DNA of 64,000 nt from Mariniphaga sp. (GTDB lineage: Bacteria; Bacteroidota; Bacteroidia; Bacteroidales; Prolixibacteraceae): contig JAGXGA010000029.1 in the NCBI GenBank assembly GCA_024636975.1, positions 62,001 to 126,000 on the forward strand. Reading direction: 5' to 3'. Below are positions 56,313-63,330 of this stretch, one piece after another; position 1 is the stretch's first letter; the number at the start of each line of letters is the position of its first letter. A program made the translations under genes and the position numbers. Under the pieces are notes generated by a model. It had not been told where the DNA came from and searched no databases. It was given only the letters and a program-made list of their open reading frames with translations.

Positions 56313-56989
56313 TGAATGTTTTGATTGTAGCAAAAACACATTTAACCGCGGGAGTATGTATAGGCGCCCTGGCAGAGAATGGCCGGTTTTTGCGGCTCAT
56401 GGATGAAACAGGTGCCCATCAGCCCTTCAACTGCCCGTATGAAATAAAACAGGTCTGGGAACTTACCCTTCGAAAAGCAAATAATATTAAGCCTCCACAT
56501 GTAGAGGATGTAAAAGTTCTACACAAGGAATATAAACGCACGCTTGTTAATGGACGTACGATGTTTCAGGTGCTTGAAAAATGCAATGTGAAAATATGGA
56601 AAGGGAATCCGGATGTTCTGTTTGATGGTAACCTTCTTTGGACTGCTAAGGGAAGCGGGTACGTACCCAGGCAATGAACCATTCCTGAGCACAGTGTTGG
56701 TTTTTGGATTCCGGACAGGGCTCTGGTAATGTACCAGGTCTATGAAAAAATTCGATACAGGTATCCTTGCACAAGGGGTTTAAGGAGCCTTCCATATGTT
56801 GGCTTTGAAAATCCCGCAGAATTGATTCCTGCCGGAAAGGTATTACGTGTGTCACTCGCCCGCTGGTGGGATAAGGAAGGAGAAAATGAAGAAAGGTGTT
56901 CGCTGCAACTATCCGGATGGTATGATTTGCATGCAGATTATCCTGCCGTACAGGAGGAGAATGAAGAATACAACATGGCACCTTGGTAA
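56312..56989 (+). pseudogene. Dual-OB-like gene interrupted by an in-frame TGA
   Basis: The reading frame from ATG 56312 (start VLIVAKTHLTAGVCIGAL) runs 121 codons to a TGA at 56675-56677. It then stays open in the same frame for another 104 codons to 56989, continuing TIPEHSVGFWIPDRALVM and later PAGKVLRVSLARWW. The first part ends WTAKGSGYVPRQ. The two halves together make one protein of about 226 residues resembling the dual OB-fold proteins found beside DUF488 genes. One base change would restore the frame, so this is a recent nonsense mutation, a sequencing error or a readthrough site. The second half alone could start at ATG 56729. It is coupled to the second DUF488 gene by a TAATG overlap. 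Confidence 0.75.
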
Positions 56990-56990
56990 A

Positions 56991-57021
56991 AGTAAACAGT
57001 AAGCAGTAAACAGTAAACAGT
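56991..57021 (-). repeat. Heptamer array (CAGTAAA)n, locus D
   Basis: Four to five units of CAGTAAA/CAGTAAG begin as AAGTAAACAG immediately after the stop codon of the dual-OB-like gene (56987-56989). The gap up to the GntP gene contains, after the array, a small hairpin ACGGCTTCAGCCGT (57029-57042) and the second REP-like repeat; otherwise no gene is seen in it. Confidence 0.75.
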
Positions 57022-57071
57022 CCCTTGAACGGCTTCAGCCGTATTAAATAAGAAATAACTTAGCAGATCTG

Positions 57072-57120
57072 ATGCGGGCTTTAAGCCCAGCTTAATTCAG
57101 CCCAGGGCAGGCGCCCTGAG
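57072..57120 (-). repeat. REP-like palindromic repeat, copy 2
   Basis: On the minus strand this reads as the same element as at 1361-1413: the core GGGCTGAATTAAGCTGGGC (57103-57085) differs from copy 1 at one of 19 bases, and GGGCG followed by TGCC precedes it in both. In both loci it lies near a heptamer array in an intergenic gap. Confidence 0.65.
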
Positions 57121-57317
57121 TATAAGATAGTTATTAAATGTAAATAACAATTTATTTATTAAACAAAGGATAAGAACTATCTTCATGCAGATAAGGATAG
57201 GTATTATAAAGTGATAATTGTCGGCCGGAATTATGGTTACTTAAATTAACTACCCGCTGAAGTTTGCATAGCAGGAGGTAAATTTTAACTTTATAGCCGA
57301 AAACTAATCCTACAGTT

Positions 57318-58673
57318 ATGTCTACACCATTTCTGGTATTTATTGTAATTTCAGCAGTAGGGTTACTGCTGTTCATGGTGCTGAAACTTAAAATCAGCGC
57401 ATTCGTTTCACTGTTAATTACCGCCATTTATGTGGGCATAGCCGCTGGCATGCCCCTTCAGGGAATTACTACGGCAATTCAGGAAGGGATGGCAGGCACT
57501 CTCGGGTTCGTCGCTACGGTGGTCGGGCTGGGGGCCATATTCGGACAGATGCTTGAGAGTTCAGGTGGCGCCGAATCGCTGGCCCATTACCTGGTAAAAA
57601 AGTTTGGCAAGGACAATGCCTCCTGGGCAATGGTTATTACAGGTTTCATAGTGGCGATACCGGTTTTCCTCGATGTGGGATTTATCATACTGGTGCCTAT
57701 TATATATGCCTTGTCGCGCGACACGAAACGCTCGTTGCTTTATTATGCCATCCCATTGCTGGCAGGACTTGCAGTTACCCACAGCTTTATTCCGCCTACC
57801 CCCGGGCCGGTGGCCGTTGCCGATATCATCAATGCACAGCTTGGCTGGGTGATCTTTCTGGGCATTATCCTAGGCTTTCCTACAGCAGTTATTGCAGGAC
57901 CTATCTGGGGAAAATACATCTCAAAAAAAATATACCTTGAACCTCCCTTCGAATACCAAAAACCAGCACAGGAGGTGGACCCTGAGAATTATCCGCCCTT
58001 CCGGATGATTGCCATCATCATTTCCATCCCGTTGCTGCTTATTTTGGTAAATACGTTTACGGGACTGGCCGTATCGAAAGAGGTCGTGCCAAAATCAATA
58101 ATTACCGATGCCCTTGAATTTATCGGGCATCCGTTCTCAGCACTAATTATTGCTACGCTAGTAGCATCGTATTTCCTTGGCATTAAAAGAGGTATGAGCA
58201 AGCAAAAAATCCTTGATTTAAGTACCAAAGCCCTTGGTCCGGCAGGAATCATCATTTTAATCACCGGCGCCGGTGGGGTGCTGAAACAGGTGCTTGTCGA
58301 CAGTGGTATTGGTCAGATAATGGCCGAATCGATGGCCAATTCAGCGCTGCCGCCCATTTTGCTTGCCTGGCTTCTTGCTGCAGTGGTGAGGGTTACACAA
58401 GGATCGGCAACCGTAGCCATGATAACTGCCGCAGGCATTATTGCTCCTGTAATCAGCGAATTCGGGCTAAACGACCCGCAGCGTGCACTGGTGGTAATTG
58501 CCATTGCATCGGGCGCCACCCTATTGTCGCATGTTAACGACAGTGGGTTCTGGCTGGTGGGAAAATACCTGGGAATGAACGAAAAGCAAACCCTGCAAAC
58601 GTGGACAGTTATGGAAACTATTATTGCAGTATGCGGTTTGGCGTTTACACTGCTTGCCAGTTTATTTTTTTAA
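57318..58673 (+). CDS. GntP family gluconate/organic acid permease
   Basis: This 451-residue integral membrane transporter of the GntP family, proton-coupled, typically takes up gluconate or related sugar acids. About 12 hydrophobic segments are visible, with family landmarks AGMPLQGITTAIQEGMAGTLGF (split here as LQGITTAIQEG), GLGAIFGQMLESSGGAE, FIPPTPGPVAVAD, LITGAGGVLKQVL and VTQGSATVAMITAAG. A sugar acid released from pectin is a possible substrate, but no kinase or dehydratase lies nearby. A decayed copy of its last 220 bases occurs at 62938-63161, with six envelope genes in between. Confidence 0.92.
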   Translation: MSTPFLVFIVISAVGLLLFMVLKLKISAFVSLLITAIYVGIAAGMPLQGITTAIQEGMAGTLGFVATVVGLGAIFGQMLESSGGAESLAHYLVKKFGKDNASWAMVITGFIVAIPVFLDVGFIILVPIIYALSRDTKRSLLYYAIPLLAGLAVTHSFIPPTPGPVAVADIINAQLGWVIFLGIILGFPTAVIAGPIWGKYISKKIYLEPPFEYQKPAQEVDPENYPPFRMIAIIISIPLLLILVNTFTGLAVSKEVVPKSIITDALEFIGHPFSALIIATLVASYFLGIKRGMSKQKILDLSTKALGPAGIIILITGAGGVLKQVLVDSGIGQIMAESMANSALPPILLAWLLAAVVRVTQGSATVAMITAAGIIAPVISEFGLNDPQRALVVIAIASGATLLSHVNDSGFWLVGKYLGMNEKQTLQTWTVMETIIAVCGLAFTLLASLFF

Positions 58674-58886
58674 AAAATCATTTAACTCAACAAAAACCTG
58701 TTTTTGATAGCTGCCTTTAATCATTTAAATATTGAATATTTTCAAAAAAAACTTATATTTACAAATAATAGCTTTATTAATCATAGGTTAATTTTTATTT
58801 GAAAATAATATATTTTATTAGTTTTACACTCAAATAAAGATTAACCATTTATTTAAAAAATTTTCTAAACCATAAAATAATTTTAT
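58674..58886. other. Very A+T-rich boundary region
   Basis: These 213 bases are strikingly A+T rich compared with the flanking permease gene. They begin with a weak hairpin AAAAACCTGTTTTT (58691-58704) after the permease stop. No gene or consensus promoter is evident, only loose TATATTT and TAGTTTTA matches. It marks the left edge of the block bounded on the right by the permease remnant. Confidence 0.5.
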
Positions 58887-59393
58887 ATGAAAAAGCTTAT
58901 CCTCAGGAGTGTGAGCGTTATCTTGGCGATTTCATTGCTCTCATCCCAAAGTTTTAATGTTTATGCCGGTAATATTAGTGCCGCAACCGCTGAACTCGAT
59001 GAATCAGTATTTACTTTCGATGAAGAATTAATTATCAGCGAGTTGAGCGAATTGAATGAATTAGATGCGTATGTTGAAGCAAATGCTTCTGTTACATTTG
59101 AGTCGTTGGCAAATGAAGGAAGTGCGCTTATTGCCAACATTGAAAGCAGCGCCGCGCCTATGGGCATGGCCGGTCAAGATGGTGAACCGCCTCTAGGAAT
59201 TCCATCATTTTTATGGGGATGTGTTGGAGGTGTTCTTGGTTTATTAGTAGTCTACATTATGACTGACAATGACAAAGATGAAACCAAAAAAGCATTATGG
59301 GGTTGTGTAGCCAGCACAGCAGTTGTTGCAATAGTATACATGGTTGCATGGGGTGCCTGGGCTGCCACTGCCGCTTCTACTTCTTACTATTAA
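58887..59393 (+). CDS. Small exported two-helix membrane protein
   Basis: This 168-residue protein has a signal peptide (residues 1 to about 27, FNVYAG), an acidic stretch rich in E, S and L (about 35-75), and two hydrophobic helices. Both helices begin with the same motif: FLWGCVGGVLGLLVVYI (about 108-124) and ALWGCVASTAVVAIVYM (about 136-152), separated by the charged TDNDKDETKK. The tail AWGAWAATAAS is small-residue rich. I do not know the family function; the repeated LWGCV helices suggest a helical hairpin in a membrane. It precedes an operon of envelope genes and is closed by its own hairpin. Confidence 0.75.
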   Translation: MKKLILRSVSVILAISLLSSQSFNVYAGNISAATAELDESVFTFDEELIISELSELNELDAYVEANASVTFESLANEGSALIANIESSAAPMGMAGQDGEPPLGIPSFLWGCVGGVLGLLVVYIMTDNDKDETKKALWGCVASTAVVAIVYMVAWGAWAATAASTSYY

Positions 59394-59413
59394 AATCAAT
59401 TCAAAAAATAAAT

Positions 59414-59449
59414 ACAAAGGCTGTCTGATTTCGTTTAGGCAGCCTTTGT
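59414..59449 (+). terminator. Hairpin after the small membrane protein gene
   Basis: ACAAAGGCTG (59414-59423) pairs with CAGCCTTTGT (59440-59449), a 10-bp perfect stem with a 16-base loop, 21 bases after the stop codon. Only a short TT follows, so it may attenuate rather than fully terminate before the next gene at 59465. Confidence 0.65.
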
Positions 59450-59464
59450 TACAAATGGTTTGGA

Positions 59465-60154
59465 ATGCAATTTACATGTAAATTATTTATTTTTTTAACA
59501 GCTTTTATTTTGTCCCTGAATACATCAGCGCAAGATTATTTTAGAATGAGCATTGACTTTACAACTAAAGTAAAGCCTGCTGAAGGCAAAGCTAACCTGA
59601 CGAAAGGTAAAATTTATTACGATAAATATTCTAAAGAACTCATCTACGACATTCATTTCCCGGCAAACGAAAAATGGATAGTACAGGATTCCCGGATATA
59701 TAAAATTAAAAACGATTCTATTTATACTACCGACGAAATTCCTGCACTAAATGAATTTACCATATTTCATCTTTCACTTAATTCGAGTTTCACCTATTTT
59801 GGCCTAAGAGAAGCCAATTTTTCAATTGCCAAAGTGGAAAAAAAAGATGACATGGTAATTTCGTATTGGAGTATACCACCGCAAATGCAAAGTATAATTA
59901 GCAGTATAGCACTGGCAAAAAAAGAAAACAGCTTGTTCAGTGTCGTAATGGTGGGGCCCGATAATAATATCCTTAGCAAACAATTTTTTAAAGATTATAT
60001 TAAAATTGGGGGATTTGAATTTCCGGGCACAATAGTGCAGATTTTTTATGATGAATTGCAACATGAAAATTACCAGATAATGGAATTTAAAAACATAGTT
60101 TTGAATGATACAGAAAACGAAGAAAATTATCATTACAAGATTGAGAGGCATTAA
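59465..60154 (+). CDS. Exported protein, possibly LolA/GLPGLI-like
   Basis: This 229-residue protein has a signal peptide (residues 1-22, NTSAQ). The body is beta-rich: FRMSIDFTTKVKPAEGKANLTKGKIYYDKYSKELIYDIHFPANEKWIV is read as a string of strands (landmarks GKIYYDKYSKELIYDI and FPANEKW). A late FPGTIVQIFYDE strand recalls LolA-like lipid-binding folds. The assignment is weak. It is the first gene of a tightly packed unit in which every following gene overlaps the previous one, starting with the YidD homologue. Confidence 0.6.
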   Translation: MQFTCKLFIFLTAFILSLNTSAQDYFRMSIDFTTKVKPAEGKANLTKGKIYYDKYSKELIYDIHFPANEKWIVQDSRIYKIKNDSIYTTDEIPALNEFTIFHLSLNSSFTYFGLREANFSIAKVEKKDDMVISYWSIPPQMQSIISSIALAKKENSLFSVVMVGPDNNILSKQFFKDYIKIGGFEFPGTIVQIFYDELQHENYQIMEFKNIVLNDTENEENYHYKIERH

Positions 60155-60566
60155 TCTAGCCAAATATATTTTTCACACGGTAGCCGCTATTATTGTATAT
60201 AGTGGAAGTTGTTTTGCACAAGAGAAAGACAAGTATGGTTTTAACGAGTTAAATGTTCTTTTCCATGCACATAAGCATGAAACTTTAAAGTATACTGGCA
60301 ACAGAGAAAAACCGAAAAATGAAATGGAGTTTCTGTTGGCTGTCGGATTTAATTTTTATAAAACTTTCTTTTCATCACAAGATAATCCCAGTTGTGTATT
60401 TCATCCCTCGTGTTCATCATATTCGGTCCATGCTTTTCAGCAAAAAGGAGTTATTGTAGGCACACTTTCCACGTTCGACCGGTTGTCAAGGTGCCACCAG
60501 TTTGTTAAAACAAACCAGTATTTTTATGACCCTACGAAACAAAGATTTTATGATCCGGTTAAATAA
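60141..60566 (+). CDS. YidD-family protein with a signal peptide
   Basis: The C-terminal half carries the YidD signature: CVFHPSCSSYSVHAFQQKG followed by FDRLSRCHQF, the family's CxFxPSCSxYxxxA...RxxRC pattern. Ordinary YidD is a short cytoplasmic membrane-associated protein that helps YidC insertion. Here the protein is longer and begins with a likely signal peptide ending SGSCFAQ, so it may be exported. The frame is open to an ATG at 60105 (153 residues). I prefer a TTG at 60141, which gives a better signal peptide (142 residues) and a 14-base overlap with the previous gene. It overlaps the next gene by 17 bases. Confidence 0.78.
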   Translation: MRGINLAKYIFHTVAAIIVYSGSCFAQEKDKYGFNELNVLFHAHKHETLKYTGNREKPKNEMEFLLAVGFNFYKTFFSSQDNPSCVFHPSCSSYSVHAFQQKGVIVGTLSTFDRLSRCHQFVKTNQYFYDPTKQRFYDPVK

Positions 60567-61389
60567 ATTGTATTTTTTACTGTTTTTCTTTTTTGTCATT
60601 TGTAATACTGGATTTACTCAGGATTTGTTCAGCGCAGAAAATTCAAAAAAATTCGCTCGTTATCTGTTTAGCACACAGCAATACAAACTGGCTGCCAACG
60701 AATACGAGCGAATATTGAACATTACCCCTACCGATACCAGTATGTTTGAGGGGTTAATTAAAACCTACCGCCTGGGCGATATTTGCCAAACATCATTCAA
60801 AAATCTTGAGGTGCTGAATGTGAAAAAGTTTTTCAGTAACAATCAAATTGCTTCAGAATATTTAAAATTATCATTAGCCTGCAATTGTTGTAATCACGAA
60901 AATTATTTTGCCGAAGCAATTTCCAAGGTCGATTCAAAAAGCCGGGTATTTTATAAGCTTGGTTTTTTTGTTTTTAATGAAGAAAAAGATTCGATAATAA
61001 GTTTTGCCAACATCAACCAGAAACTAATTGAAAGCGAATATCCAACAGTTTATTCCGGAATATACGCACTGGAACAATTTAGAGGGAAAAAGCCAGCAGT
61101 AGCAGCAACAATGTCAGCACTAATCCCTGGCAGCGGAAAAGCTTATACCGGTTATTGGGGCGATGCTGTAATGTCATTCATCTTTGTTTCTTCAAATGCA
61201 TGGCTTTCATATAAAGGTTTTAACCGCAAAGGAATCAACAGCGTCAACGGGTGGATATTCGGTTCTATATCGATGGGCTTTTATTTTGGCAATATTTGGG
61301 GCTCGGCAAGAGCAGCGAAAACCTACAACAAACTTGAATACGAAATATTATACAATGAAACCCAAAATAGTATCTATAACCATTTTTAG
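60550..61389 (+). CDS. TPR-type envelope protein with C-terminal membrane hairpin (first)
   Basis: This 279-residue protein has a signal peptide (about 1-21, FFFFVICNTGFTQ) and helical TPR-like repeats: FARYLFSTQQYKLAANEYERIL and NVKKFFSNNQIASEYLKLSLACN. At the end is a conserved block AATMSALIPGSGKAYTGYWGDAVMSF (seen as PGSGKAYTGYWGDA), then hydrophobic helices and IWGSARAAKTYN. The start at 60550 is chosen because the signal peptide begins there; the frame is open further upstream. The same P-G-x-G-K/Q-x-Y-x-G motif occurs in the next protein, so the two are distant paralogues. It overlaps the YidD gene by 17 bases and the next gene by 35. Confidence 0.75.
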   Translation: MIRLNKLYFLLFFFFVICNTGFTQDLFSAENSKKFARYLFSTQQYKLAANEYERILNITPTDTSMFEGLIKTYRLGDICQTSFKNLEVLNVKKFFSNNQIASEYLKLSLACNCCNHENYFAEAISKVDSKSRVFYKLGFFVFNEEKDSIISFANINQKLIESEYPTVYSGIYALEQFRGKKPAVAATMSALIPGSGKAYTGYWGDAVMSFIFVSSNAWLSYKGFNRKGINSVNGWIFGSISMGFYFGNIWGSARAAKTYNKLEYEILYNETQNSIYNHF

Positions 61390-62209
61390 TTTTTTTGTTG
61401 CATCTTTTTCGTTTGCACAAAGTATAAACGATACATATAATTTTGCAAAACAGCAGTTTTTAACTGGAAATTATGAACAGGCGCTTACTGAATATCAGCG
61501 GGTTGCTTTTTTCGATTCAGAAAACAAATATACAGATGTATACCAGAAAATAGGCGACTCTTTTTATGCATTGAATCAATATAACCAGGCATTTAAAAAT
61601 TTTGATATTGCGGCCAGATATACGGAAAATGACAGTTTAAAAACAGAGCTCATATTTAAAAAGGTAAATTGTCTTTTTAAACAGGATAATTATATATTTG
61701 CCCTGAATGAATTGTTAGGATTAACTGAAAATACATGCCCTTATCTCCTTAATAAATATAATCTGTATATGGCAATTAGCCATTTTGGCATTGAAGAATA
61801 CGATAATTCTTTCATCTATTTCAGCAAAACACTTCCGGAAAACTCAGTTCCTGAATTAACTGAAATTTTTAATGGCTATGAACGTTTCAGGAAGCGGTTT
61901 AACCCGGGTAAGATTCAAACAATGAGCATGATTGTTCCCGGATTGGGTCAAATGTATATGGGCAACATTGGCAGCGGGCTTAATTCGATTGTACTGGTTG
62001 GGGTAATCGCAACAGCTACCATTCATATTTGGCAAGTCTATGGGGTTCTCGATGCTTTTCTTTCTATGAGCTCATGGTATTACAGGTACTATTCCGGCGG
62101 ATATAGAAGCGCGAAAAACCTGGCAGCAGCTAAAATTGAACATGAAAAAGAACAAGTTTACCTGACAGTTCTTTCTCTTATTCAACAAAATTTGAATACC
62201 GTAAAATGA
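61355..62209 (+). CDS. TPR-type envelope protein with C-terminal membrane hairpin (second)
   Basis: This 284-residue protein has a signal peptide (MKPKIVSITIFSFFVASFSF, cleaved after FAQ). TPR units follow, FAKQQFLTGNYEQALTEYQRV and IGDSFYALNQYNQAFKNFDIA, and then the block MIVPGLGQMYMGNIGSGLNSI with hydrophobic helices and YRSAKNLAAAKIE. The start at 61355 is preferred over 61184 because of the signal peptide. It resembles the preceding protein in layout, suggesting an old duplication. It overlaps that gene by 35 bases and the following one by 4 (ATGA). Function unknown; TPRs imply protein partners in the envelope. Confidence 0.75.
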   Translation: MKPKIVSITIFSFFVASFSFAQSINDTYNFAKQQFLTGNYEQALTEYQRVAFFDSENKYTDVYQKIGDSFYALNQYNQAFKNFDIAARYTENDSLKTELIFKKVNCLFKQDNYIFALNELLGLTENTCPYLLNKYNLYMAISHFGIEEYDNSFIYFSKTLPENSVPELTEIFNGYERFRKRFNPGKIQTMSMIVPGLGQMYMGNIGSGLNSIVLVGVIATATIHIWQVYGVLDAFLSMSSWYYRYYSGGYRSAKNLAAAKIEHEKEQVYLTVLSLIQQNLNTVK

Positions 62210-62940
62210 ATTTACGTCTGGTATTGATTATAATGCTTTTAATCGCTTTTGGGAAAAAAACTTTTTCGGAAAATAGCGACAGCATTATAAATGCCATTTT
62301 TAAAATGATATATAATGAAGAATATGAGCAAGCTGGTGTGGCAATTGCAAAATCATACCAGAAGGTCGATTCTTTTTCTTTGGGAATACTGAAAATAGAT
62401 CTTTGCTGGTGGGAATTTATAAAGTCAAAAAATGGCTATAAAAGTAAGGAACTGAATGATCTAATCGAAGGGTTCACTAATTCAGGCAGTAATCCAGAAG
62501 ATGAAAAAATTAGGCGATTAATAGCCTCTTCATACCAAATACGGCTTGAATTTAAAAGGTACAATATAATTCGAGCCACTGTTTTAAGATCGGAAATCAA
62601 AGAACTTCTTAACGAAATTAAAAAGGAGGATCTTACTTTTTCAGAGAACAGGTTAAAACTACTGGATTTATATGCATCATTATTCCTGTATTTCGATAAT
62701 CTGATAAACCCGCTTTTCGCAGAAAGCAAACGTACCAGCCGGGCAAATGCCCTGATGTCACTCGAAAAATTTACCACCGACAATGATTTAGTTGTCCAAA
62801 CAATGGCCAGCTATTTTTTAGGTAAAATATTTCTCGAAATTGAAAAGGATTCCCAAAAAGGAAAGTGCTGTTTTGAATTGCTATCCACTAATTTCCCTCA
62901 TAATTCACTTTTTATTGAATTGCTGGAAAATTGCAAATAA
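62206..62940 (+). CDS. Exported TPR-like helical protein
   Basis: This 244-residue protein has a signal peptide (residues 1-21, LIAFGKKTFS) and otherwise all-helical sequence with TPR-like spacing, for example NEEYEQAGVAIAKSYQKV near the start and ASYFLGKIFLEIEKDSQKGKCCFELLS at the end (landmarks only). I recognise no catalytic motif. It overlaps the previous gene by 4 bases. Its TAA stop (62938-62940) is also the first three bases of the region that matches the permease gene, so the end of this gene coincides with the boundary of the block. Confidence 0.65.
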   Translation: MNLRLVLIIMLLIAFGKKTFSENSDSIINAIFKMIYNEEYEQAGVAIAKSYQKVDSFSLGILKIDLCWWEFIKSKNGYKSKELNDLIEGFTNSGSNPEDEKIRRLIASSYQIRLEFKRYNIIRATVLRSEIKELLNEIKKEDLTFSENRLKLLDLYASLFLYFDNLINPLFAESKRTSRANALMSLEKFTTDNDLVVQTMASYFLGKIFLEIEKDSQKGKCCFELLSTNFPHNSLFIELLENCK

Positions 62941-63161
62941 TCAGCGAGTTCGATCTTAATGATACGCAACGGGCACTGGTTGTAATTGCCATTGCATCGG
63001 GCGCCACCGTGTTGTCGAATATTAATGACAGTGACTTATGGCTGGTGTAATAATAGCTATGAATGAATTAAAAGCAAACCCTGTAATCCTTGACTGTGAT
63101 GGAAACCATCATTGCATTCTCCGGGCTGGTATTTAAACTACTTGCCAGTTTATTGTATTAA
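62938..63161 (+). pseudogene. Decayed 3' fragment of a GntP-family permease gene
   Basis: This stretch matches 58450-58673, the end of the intact permease gene. It begins TAATCAGCGA in both and includes a 27-base exact run (58494-58520 and 62982-63008). It ends in CTTGCCAGTTTATT with a TAA in both. Read in the permease frame it gives SEFDLNDTQRALVVIAIASG, then SNINDSDLWLV followed by two stop codons, and small indels follow. Many changes are at third codon positions, so the fragment may derive from a second permease paralogue rather than a very recent copy. Between it and the next gene (63162-63330) I see nothing. Confidence 0.88.
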
Positions 63162-63330
63162 TATGCTTCCATGACTAATATTTGTATAAAATTTACCCTG
63201 TAAACAATTTATTGCGTGTTTTTTCAAACTTCGGATCTTTCCGAAAAATACTACCCAGTGCAGTTATACCCGCCATCATCCTAAACTAATCCTGCAATTC
63301 AATTGTTAGGAAAGTACTAATTCGGAACCT

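Noticed and set aside
56675-56677. TGA as a selenocysteine codon
   Set aside because: No SECIS-like hairpin is evident right after the codon, no selenocysteine genes are in the window, and the surrounding residues do not suggest a catalytic cysteine position. A nonsense mutation or base error is simpler.
58887-59393. Small two-helix protein as a bacteriocin precursor
   Set aside because: It has an ordinary signal peptide rather than a double-glycine leader, and no dedicated peptidase-transporter or immunity gene is adjacent.
57297-63300. Shared AAACTAATCCT just upstream of the permease gene and at 63283
   Set aside because: The match is only about 11 to 14 bases and could be chance; it is not enough to claim that the permease 5' region is duplicated too.
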